Origin: Gemmatimonadota bacterium
GTDB taxonomy: Bacteria > Gemmatimonadota > Gemmatimonadetes > Longimicrobiales > Gaopeijiaceae
Assembly: GCA_018678395.1 (NCBI GenBank)
Contig: JAHHMJ010000544.1
Span: forward strand, 1 to 5,256
Direction: 5' to 3'
Length of the DNA stretch: 5,256 nucleotides
In this document: positions 3,798 to 5,256 of the stretch, piece by piece
Layout of the letters: each line of letters opens with the position of its first letter
Position numbering within the stretch: the stretch's first letter is position 1
Made by a program: the position numbers and the translations under genes
Notes under the pieces: generated by a model
Told to the model about the DNA's origin: nothing
The model's input: the letters and a program-made list of their open reading frames with translations, nothing else
The model's database searches: none

Positions 3798-5256
3798 TCA
3801 GAAGCGAATGTGTGCGTCGAGCGCGAGAGCGCCATCCGCGCGGGCGAGCAGGGGGTTGATGTCCAGCTCCCGTATGACCGGATGATCGCCGACCAGCTGC
3901 GACACCCGCTGGATCACCGACACCAACGCACCGTGGTCGGCGGCGGGTTCGCCTCTGAGGGATTCGAGGAGGGCTCGCCCCCGGATGCCCGCGACCATCT
4001 CCCGCGCGTCCTGGGCCGACACCGGCTGCAGGCGGAAGGTGACGTCGGAGAGGGCCTCCACGTAGACGCCCCCCAGGCCGAACATTACCACCGGCCCGAA
4101 GGTCGGGTCCGGACTCACACCGACGATCGTCTCCCGTCCGCCCTGCTCGAACCGCTCCACGAGCAGTCCGGTCAATCGCGCATCGGGGACGTTCGCGACG
4201 GCCTCGACGATGGCCGTCGCGGCCTGGCGAACGTCGTGCGCCGTGCGGAGATCCACCGCTACGCCGCCGACGTCCGTCTTGTGGACGATCTCGGGTGAGA
4301 TCGCCTTGACCACGACGGGGAACCCGATCGCTTCGGCCGCCGCAACGGCCTCGTCCACGCCGGGCACGACCCGGTGCTCGACGACCGGGATCCCGTATGC
4401 CGCCAGCGCACCGAGCGCCTCGTGCTCCAGGAGCCCCTCCCGCCCTTCCTCCCGTGCTCGGGCGAGGAGCGCCCGCACCCGGCCCTCGTCCGCCTCGAAG
4501 CGGTCCGGCTCGACCATCGGTCGTTCGAGCCAGCGCCGGTACCGGTGCATGGCGGCCAGCGCGCGGGCGGCGGACTCGGGGAAGATGTACGCGGGGACTC
4601 CCGCCGCCTGCAGGCGCGCCTTGCCCTCGGGCAGGCCGTCCTTGCCCATCAGCACGGCCAGGAGCGGCTTGTCGTCGTGCCCCCCCCGGCGTGCGGCCAC
4701 GATGTGGGCGGCCACGTCGATCTGTCGAATCCCCAGTGGCGGCACGAATGCCGCGATCGCGGCGTCGACTCCGGGATCGTCGAGCACCGTGTCCAGCACG
4801 TCCTGATACTGCTCACCGGTAGCGGAGGCGATCATGTCGACCGGGTTGCGGACCGAGGCCTCGGGCGGAAGCAGGGTCTGCAGGCGTCGGCGCGTGTCGT
4901 CGGTGAGCGAGGCGACCTCGAGGCCCGCGGATTCGCAGGCATCGGCGATGATGATTCCCGGCCCCCCGGCGTTCGTCACGATCGCGACCCGGTTTCCCCG
5001 GGGCACGGGCTGGCCCTCGAACGCCATCGCCACGTCGAAGAGCTCCTCGACCGAGTCGACACGGAGAACGCCGCACTGCTCCAGCAGCGCGTCGGTCGCG
5101 TCGTCGGCGCCCGCGAGGGCCCCGGTGTGCGAGCTGGCCGCGCGGGCTCCGGCCCGGGTGCGTCCCGATTTCACCACGACCACGGGTTTGGAGCGCGTGA
5201 CCCGGCGGGCGATGCGCGTGAAGTGCTGCGGGTCTCCGAAGCTCTCGAGGTACATG
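3798..5256 (-). CDS. ADP-forming acyl-CoA synthetase, fused alpha-beta (C-terminal part)
   Basis: The family interconverts an acyl-CoA (typically acetyl-CoA) plus ADP and phosphate with the free acid, CoA and ATP, in the cytoplasm. The 485 visible residues (counted from the codon at 5255) start inside the alpha part; the CoA-binding Rossmann domain of about 200 residues lies past the window edge, so the Met at 5255 (MYLESFGD) is internal. The ligase-type domains cover about residues 1-245, with the phosphohistidine motif SSHTGALAG (His43) and RNPVDM at 136-141. A linker precedes an ATP-grasp domain at about 265-485, with GFPVVVKAISPEIVHKTDVG (the second phosphate-relay His is His325), ETIVGVSPDPTFGPVVMFG, and the metal-site motif ELDINPLL at 463-470. 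Both key histidines are present, so the enzyme looks active. It ends directly after the ATP-grasp, with no C-terminal acetyltransferase domain as in Pat-type proteins; an N-terminal one cannot be excluded. The substrate acid cannot be read from sequence. A run of eight G on the coding strand near 4680 keeps the frame. Confidence 0.93.
   Translation of the reverse strand, partial: MYLESFGDPQHFTRIARRVTRSKPVVVVKSGRTRAGARAASSHTGALAGADDATDALLEQCGVLRVDSVEELFDVAMAFEGQPVPRGNRVAIVTNAGGPGIIIADACESAGLEVASLTDDTRRRLQTLLPPEASVRNPVDMIASATGEQYQDVLDTVLDDPGVDAAIAAFVPPLGIRQIDVAAHIVAARRGGHDDKPLLAVLMGKDGLPEGKARLQAAGVPAYIFPESAARALAAMHRYRRWLERPMVEPDRFEADEGRVRALLARAREEGREGLLEHEALGALAAYGIPVVEHRVVPGVDEAVAAAEAIGFPVVVKAISPEIVHKTDVGGVAVDLRTAHDVRQAATAIVEAVANVPDARLTGLLVERFEQGGRETIVGVSPDPTFGPVVMFGLGGVYVEALSDVTFRLQPVSAQDAREMVAGIRGRALLESLRGEPAADHGALVSVIQRVSQLVGDHPVIRELDINPLLARADGALALDAHIRF

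Noticed and set aside
3644..3835. 63-residue minus-strand open frame between the synthetase and the pilin-like gene
   Set aside because: It overlaps the end of the synthetase in another frame, is Arg/Thr/His-rich without domains, and has no good ribosome site.
4680..4687. Run of eight C/G inside the synthetase as a possible frameshift
   Set aside because: The frame continues correctly on both sides through conserved motifs (RNPVDM before; HKTDVGG after), so the run is intact coding sequence.

Overview
The window is about two-thirds G+C or more, densely coded, and reads as a chromosomal segment of a high-GC bacterium with an outer membrane. An exported barrel-like protein with a signal peptide points to a diderm, and a type IV pilin-like (GspH/FimT-type) protein fits one. 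The style (cleavage site of the type Ala-Arg-Gly|Gln, a fused ADP-forming acyl-CoA synthetase) would suit Gemmatimonadota or a similar phylum. That placement is inference only. No IS element, CRISPR array, tRNA or rRNA was seen.

Layout. (1) Positions 1-459, minus strand: the first 153 codons of an exported beta-rich protein, probably an outer-membrane barrel, running off the left edge. (2) Positions 460-538: a short divergent intergenic region. (3) Positions 539-1833, plus strand: sbtA-sbtB, a sodium-dependent bicarbonate transporter followed 32 bases later by its PII-like regulator. (4) Positions 1844-3517, minus strand: a tight run of four genes in transcription order. These are a GspH/FimT-like pilin protein, a 76-residue exported or membrane-anchored protein (7-base overlap), a 108-residue helical protein (29-base gap) and a 164-residue protein (stop and start share one base). 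The last gene converges on sbtB with only 10 bases between the stop codons. (5) Positions 3518-3797: a gene-free region with a row of inverted repeats just upstream of the pilin-like gene. (6) Positions 3798-5256, minus strand: the C-terminal 485 residues of a fused alpha-beta ADP-forming acyl-CoA synthetase whose N-terminus lies past the right edge.

How they work together. SbtA and SbtB are a recognised pair: the transporter imports bicarbonate, and the trimeric PII-like protein gates it in response to adenine nucleotides. The four-gene minus-strand run looks like one transcript. Its first two products act at or beyond the inner membrane; the last two are soluble, charged and unrecognised. 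The ADP-forming synthetase conserves energy from acyl-CoA and has no evident link to its neighbours.

The parts most worth a second look are the four-gene unit, the structured leader in front of it, the EF-hand-like loop in the pilin-like protein, and sbtAB in what does not look like a cyanobacterium.
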